Shown here: positions 59,591 to 64,000 of the stretch, one piece after another
Position numbering within the stretch: position 1 is the stretch's first letter
Layout of the letters: each line of letters starts with the position of its first letter
Source: Lomentospora prolificans
Lineage: Eukaryota; Ascomycota; Sordariomycetes; Microascales; Microascaceae
Reading direction: 5' to 3'
Length of the DNA stretch: 64,000 nucleotides
Assembly (NCBI GenBank): GCA_029532625.1
Contig: JARFXM010000011.1
Span: 1-64,000, forward strand
Program-made: the position numbers and the translations under genes
Notes under the pieces: model-generated
What the model was told of the DNA's origin: nothing
What the model saw: the letters and a program-made list of their open reading frames with translations, nothing else
Databases searched by the model: none

Positions 59591-59599
59591 GCTTGATAG
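59591..59599. repeat. 9-bp target-site duplication, right copy (GCTTGATAG)
   Basis: Identical to 46902-46910; marks the right border of the Mutator-like insertion. Confidence 0.9.
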
Positions 59600-60006
59600 A
59601 GTAGTCGTAAACCTCCCCTGACACCCGATAAAACGGTCGTTTTCTACTTTTGATACTTGACTCGCATGGCAGGTTCATGGAGCTGCAGTAGCGACATGCA
59701 CCGGTTTCTGCGGCACGCGAGCAATTTAGCAATTGGCTAACCCCTACACACCATTATGATTGAACGGGATGACACTCACCAATACCAATGCACTTGGCGA
59801 GATGTAGTCAGCCGGCTGCACGAGGCGGACTTGGTGATTTGATGCGGGCTTACCTTGGTCTTTCGAGCTTTGCATGTGTTGCAACTTAGCCGAGCCCTCT
59901 TTCTTGGAGGTTCCTGCTCGGGCTCTAGGCTTTGACGAGTCTCGTCCATCTCGGCGGTTTCCCTATCAATGAGGTCCATATCTCTTCCGCTAACTGATCT
60001 CGACAC
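59600..60006 (-). pseudogene. Zn2Cys6 regulator, 5' part, severed by transposon
   Basis: N-terminal ~91 residues of the regulator whose remainder is at 44739-46910. Exons 59854-60006, 59780-59792 (a 13-nt microexon) and 59600-59707. Joined, they give a complete binuclear zinc cluster: CNTCKARKTKC, then CIGIETGACRYCSSMNLPC, all six cysteines, with basic residues PRKRARL before it. Adding the downstream exons with a single GCTTGATAG gives 2190 nt, 730 codons including the stop. Transcription from this end would run into the transposon TIR, where the frame soon closes, so at most a short DNA-binding fragment could be made. The P450 gene lies 318 bp upstream on the same strand. Confidence 0.88.
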
Positions 60007-60277
60007 GATTATTGTTACGATTCAAGTCACAAGCCATGGACGGAGAGTTGGAGCCGGGCAATGCCAGCATTTAAGTTGGAGCTGCTCGGCTACCCCAGAT
60101 CTATCAATGCGGGGGGAGCCTTATCGGTTCCCTATTACCGAGGTGGCACCTTTGTTCCACGCGGGCAAAACTACTAAAGCGTATTATAAATTGCGTGGCT
60201 TGAGAGGAGCCAGGAGAAGCTAACAGTTTTAACTAAACCTAATATCCACTAACGCGTGCTGGGTAGCTGTGATCATC

Positions 60278-60289
60278 CCCCGATCGGGG
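60278..60289. promoter_or_regulatory. Perfect palindrome CCCCGATCGGGG
   Basis: Lies 270 bp upstream of the severed regulator start and downstream of the P450 stop. Contains CCG-N2-CGG. Possible autoregulatory operator; related boxes occur at 37219, 40191 and 42184. Confidence 0.35.
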
Positions 60290-60324
60290 TCGCACTAGAG
60301 CGAGAAAGGATTCTCTCCCCGCAT

Positions 60325-62240
60325 CTAATTGCCGAGTTTCTTCTGGTCAAAAATCAAATTCAGGGGCTTCACGCCGGCGGTGAAGTGGTCCATTGTCTCA
60401 TGCAAAAGCCTAGAGCCGTCTTCGCCGGGCGCGAACCGGACGCTCTCAAAGTTCTGAATCCAAAATGTGACCAAGGTCTTCATCTCGGAGATTGCCAGGG
60501 CACGTCCAATACAGCCGTTCATACCTGTGTCCATGATGGTTAGCGGCCACTCCAGAAACAGCAACGCGGCTCGGAGATCAGACGTACCAACGTTCCACGT
60601 GAGGAACGCTTCCCGACGCTTGATAAGCTCAGGTCTCGAATACCAGCGCTCGGGGATAAATTCGTCGGGATATTCGTAATTTTGAGCGTCGCGCTGGATC
60701 GCGTATACGGGAAGCACAACGGTGGTGCCGCCGGGGATGAATGTCTCCCCAATCATGATGCCCTCGGGGGGGGTGAGGCGGGGGAAGCCCGAAGGAATCG
60801 CCGGGTGCAGACGAAGGGCCTCCTGGACCACGCCGTCCAGGTGCTGAGCTTTGGCTACATCCTTTTGATCCAGATAATTTTTACCCTTTAGCAAAGGTTC
60901 TAGTTCTTGCCTCAATTTCTGGACCTCGATCGGGTTCTTCGCCAAATGATAAAAGAGGAACGTCAGTGTTGAGGCGGTGGTATCAGAGCCACCGACAATC
61001 GTAAGCCTTGTGTCGCCTCGGAGCCAGTGGTAGTCAACTTCTTTCTTCTCGCTGTTATTATACGCATCGACGAGATGCGAAATGACCTTGACCAGCACCT
61101 GTTAGCAAGCCTTGGCGAGAATTAACGCAACGGGGAAACTCACGTCTGCCCTTTCCACCTGTTTCTCCACGCGCTCGCGGACTTGGGAGCCTACGAATTC
61201 GTGCCAAGCGGCAGCGCCGCTCTTACCTGCTCGGGGAAGTTTCATGAGCACCTGGCCCATCCATGGAAGCGGTGTCGTAATTCCAACATCTGCCATGCCC
61301 TCTTCCAGAAGCACTGGAATCCATCGATTCTTTTCCGAGGTCATCATGTGGAATTCTTTGCCCAATCCCACGTCACCCATGACATCAAAGGCTAACACGA
61401 TTAGCACACGCCGCTCAACTCTCATCCGCCGCTACGAGGACTTACCAAAGTACTTGAACCAATCTGACGCATCGAACGGCTTACCTGCCATCTTCTTCAT
61501 CTGCCGGGTAAACTCCTCGCAGTGCACGATGACACGCTTCTCATAGTTCTGTAGGGCAGAGGGCGAAAAAGCTTTGGAAAAGACCTTCCTGCGTATATCA
61601 TGCTCTTTCTTGTCGCGTACCGTGTGGAGGCTGATCATGGGACGTGATCGCTCATACCACGGGCTTTTAATGCACTTGGACGAATTCCCTAGCACGACTC
61701 GAATGGCGTCGGGGTCATTAACTGAGACATTGCTGGGGCCTGCACAATATCAGCACCCTGCTCGCTTCCGGACCTGAGGTTTGTCTGGGGAAACCTACCC
61801 GTCCTGACAATAGGTCCATATTGCTTGTGCAATTTTTGCATAAGGAAATAATTATCCGATTTGCGGATGGTGTATGCGTGATACCAGTTAGATAGCCGTG
61901 CCCAGAAAGGGCCCGGAAATCTGCGCAGCGGATGAAGGAATAAGCGATACAGTGATATGCTGGTGAAGAGTCCGGTAAAGTATGAAAGCGTAAAGAGTCC
62001 GGTTGCGGCTACAGCACGCACAATGTTGTAATGGGATAGGTGCAGTACCGCTCCTCCCAGAATCGCGACGCCCGTGATGCTCCGTGTAATCCATTTGTAG
62101 GCGTAACGGTTGTGGTCGCCGCGAATGAAGTAGGAGAGATGGCAGGCAACGCCGGCCGCGGCCAAGGCGGCGCAACCTGTGGCGACTTGGTCATTGTCTC
62201 TAAGGTCTACCATGTCGGCCATCATGCTTAATCGGTCCAT
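60325..62240 (-). CDS. Cytochrome P450 monooxygenase
   Basis: Membrane-anchored (ER) heme monooxygenase. Five exons: 61799-62240, 61446-61739, 61144-61391, 60588-61098 and 60325-60524 (1695 nt, 564 aa), introns of 45-63 bp. The N-terminus has three to four hydrophobic segments and then the hinge HPLRRFPGPFWARLSNWYH. I-helix: IVGGSDTTASTL; K-helix: EALRLHPAIPSG; PERF-type motif: FIPERWYS. The heme loop is assembled only after the last intron is removed: NVG joined to MNGCIGRALA, with the axial Cys in GCIGR. The class resembles fungal secondary-metabolism P450s (benzoate-4-hydroxylase/CYP-clan with PPEG..GETFIPGG). It is intact, unlike the regulator just downstream. Confidence 0.93.
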
Positions 62241-63067
62241 GGCGAATGCAAGTGCATGAACATGAACGGATAATAGTTACAGGGTAGTTGGGGAATATAA
62301 CTCTGGTCTTCTATGATATTTGTTTCGATTATGCCAAGATATATTGAGTTCTTATGGACTGGCCAGTGATTTAAGGGCTTCGCTGTTTGAGGTCGCCTCT
62401 AGGTGATCCTTGTTGATTGTTGTGTTAGTAGCCGTTGGTTGCAGTCCCGGGGTCTCAATGACCGCGAGCGGGTTCGGCCCCAATCACCCGGGCGGAAATT
62501 TCGAGACGCAGTCTAGCCTCCCCTACTCGGACCGATGCAACCGGCCAGTCTAATTTCTGGATGAAAGCGCCTTGCGTGTCACTAAGCCTATATGACGTCT
62601 CTTTTGCGCGCCGGACAGCCGCTGTAACCGACTAGCATTGTCCGGTATGGCTTAAACTTTTTATTATGCCGGTTCATCCTCTCTGTCACCTTGGCATATC
62701 TTGGCGAGGTCTACTCCAAATTTCCCCAACTGCAGCTGGCCATCTCAGGGTTACGCGTTTATACAACTAATACCATACTACTTCAACGTGATTTGGCAAA
62801 GAGAGGTCTAAAGATGAATAACTATTACAGGGAACACAGAAGCGCAATCAGGTGGATGAAGCCCAACAAATGCATTTCCAAAATCCACGTTGTCAAAAGC
62901 ATAAAACGACAAACTGATAAGAGGTATTACGGATTTCACGATCGACATTTATCAAATATGGTGGTTAGAGTAGAAGTGGGCCTTTACTATTTCACTATTT
63001 GCTTTGAAAGGGTTCAAGCTCGGGTACACGGGCTCAGTACACATCTCCAATTGCACGAGGACCTCCT
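62241..63067. other. Intergenic, P450 promoter side
   Basis: No supported gene; the frame at 62691-63113 has no motif and overlaps the transporter 3' end. A GC box (AGTCCCGGGGTC, 62442-62453) lies about 200 bp upstream of the P450 start. Confidence 0.45.
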
Positions 63068-64000
63068 TCAAGAAGAAGCGTTCTCGACACGTGTCTCTGC
63101 GGACTCATCCTGAGACATCTCCTTATCCTTGACTAGCGCATTCATAGCTCCGCGAGACCTGGCTTGCTCAGTCTCCACGCATACGTAAGTCTTGAAACCC
63201 CTGGTCGAAACCTTGTTCCTAAACATCTCATCAATCTCTTCCAAACTGCGTCCGTTGACATCGGGAAGCATGAAGTAAATAAACACAACCGACATCAAGC
63301 CGCTGACGAACCAGATCCAAGAGTACTTGGCACCCCAGTTCAGCTCGGTGGGGTTGATGAAGTAGGGGGTGGTGAAGGTGCATGCCCAAGCCAAGACGAA
63401 GCTTACTGCCACGGACAGGCCCATGGTGTAGGCGCGGAGGTTCTGTGCGGGCAACTCTCCAGACGTCAAAAAGGCGTATGGCTCAAGGCCAAAGTTGAAA
63501 CCGAACAGGTAGAAGGCCATGGCCACAATAAGAGCGATACCGGCCTGGTGTGTTGAGAGGTTTGGTGCTGTGTAGACGGCTGCGATGACGAGCATGGAGA
63601 AGCTGCAAATAAGGCAGCTTGCCAGAATGAGCCGACGACGCCCCAGACGTCCGATCAGGAACCAGGAAAGCAATAGGCCAACCAGTCCGACGCAGTTGGT
63701 GATGACGGTCCACATGAACGGGTCGCCGACTTTGGCCTATTATTTGACGCTTGGTTAGACCTGTCAACCAGTCAAAGGCGGTTGGTTTACGTCGATTCGA
63801 ACTCACAATCTTCAAGAAGTAGGTACCAAAACTGAGGATAAACATTGCTCCGACACCAGCGTTCGCCGAGGTGACGCCAACGGAAACAATGGTCCTGCGA
63901 AGGTTCGGCCCCCGGAAGAGTTCCAGCATTAGGCGCCAGTCTTTTTGTGACTCGGCCTCCCGGGCAGCAATCATGCGCATTTCCTCGAATTCTTGCTGCA
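63068..64000 (-). CDS. MFS sugar-porter-family transporter, 5' end outside window
   Basis: C-terminal half of a permease. Exons 63807->64000 and 63068-63736 (70-bp intron GTGAGT..AATAG). Marks of the sugar porter family: the central loop before TM7 (FRGPNLRRTIVSVGV), LIGRLGRRRLILASCL (second R-x-G-R-R motif), FGLEPYAFLTSGELPAQNLR (PESPR/PET-like region after TM10) and LPDVNGRSLEEIDEMFRNKV after TM12. The form resembles fungal alpha-glucoside/hexose (Mal31-like) permeases. The C-terminal tail is ~50 residues and acidic. The start lies beyond 64000. Confidence 0.9.

Noticed and set aside
62691..63113. 140-codon plus-strand frame before the sugar transporter
   Set aside because: No recognisable motif and its end overlaps the transporter's conserved C-terminus; probably chance.
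1..64000. tRNA or rRNA genes
   Set aside because: I looked for cloverleaf A- and B-box patterns by eye and saw none that were convincing; a tRNAscan run would settle this.

Overview
The window is the end of a chromosome from a filamentous ascomycete (Pezizomycotina). An Aspergillus/Penicillium-type (Eurotiales) fungus is my inference. The evidence is a perfect CCCTAA telomere array at base 1, protein genes split by 50-80 bp GT..AG introns with CTAAC-type branch sites, many Zn2Cys6 regulators, and repeats whose CpA/TpG sites have been turned into TpA in the manner of RIP (repeat-induced point mutation).

Layout. 1-177 telomere. 178-~3990 AT-rich, RIP-degraded subtelomeric repeats: a long inverted repeat, an LTR-like segment and a direct-repeat pair. 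4.4-13.2 kb: a broken Zn2Cys6 gene, an intact Zn2Cys6 regulator, and a divergent pair made of an acyl-CoA synthetase (4-coumarate-CoA-ligase type, peroxisomal signal ARL) and an anion:cation symporter family transporter. 13-27 kb is gene-poor: an SDR remnant, a SAM methyltransferase, a SET-domain protein, a possible small secreted protein, an EthD-type protein and a CFEM-like membrane protein. 27-32 kb: a DHA1-type MFS transporter, a frameshifted SDR and a medium-chain reductase.

33-63 kb is the most interesting part. It holds a FAD monooxygenase, a carotenoid/lignostilbene-type cleavage oxygenase, a Baeyer-Villiger-type monooxygenase, a broken glyoxalase-fold (extradiol-dioxygenase-like) gene, an MhpA-like aromatic hydroxylase, a Zn2Cys6 regulator, a cytochrome P450 and a sugar-porter-family transporter that runs off the window. 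Together these look like an aromatic/stilbenoid catabolic or tailoring cluster.

The regulator of that cluster is cut in two (exons at 59600-60006 and 44739-46910, minus strand) by a 12.68-kb Mutator-like transposon (46911-59590). The transposon has ~88-bp terminal inverted repeats and a 9-bp target duplication, GCTTGATAG. Its own transposase gene is interrupted by a 7.4-kb RIP-degraded Ty3/gypsy retrotransposon (49409-56820, 5-bp target duplication ATAAT). Omitting the insert and one target copy leaves 2190 nt of exons, a whole number of codons, so the regulator was intact when hit. GC-rich palindromes of the CCCCG..CGGGG type lie upstream of several genes of this cluster and may be shared operators.

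All exon junctions are read by eye from splice motifs and frame; no transcript or database evidence was available.
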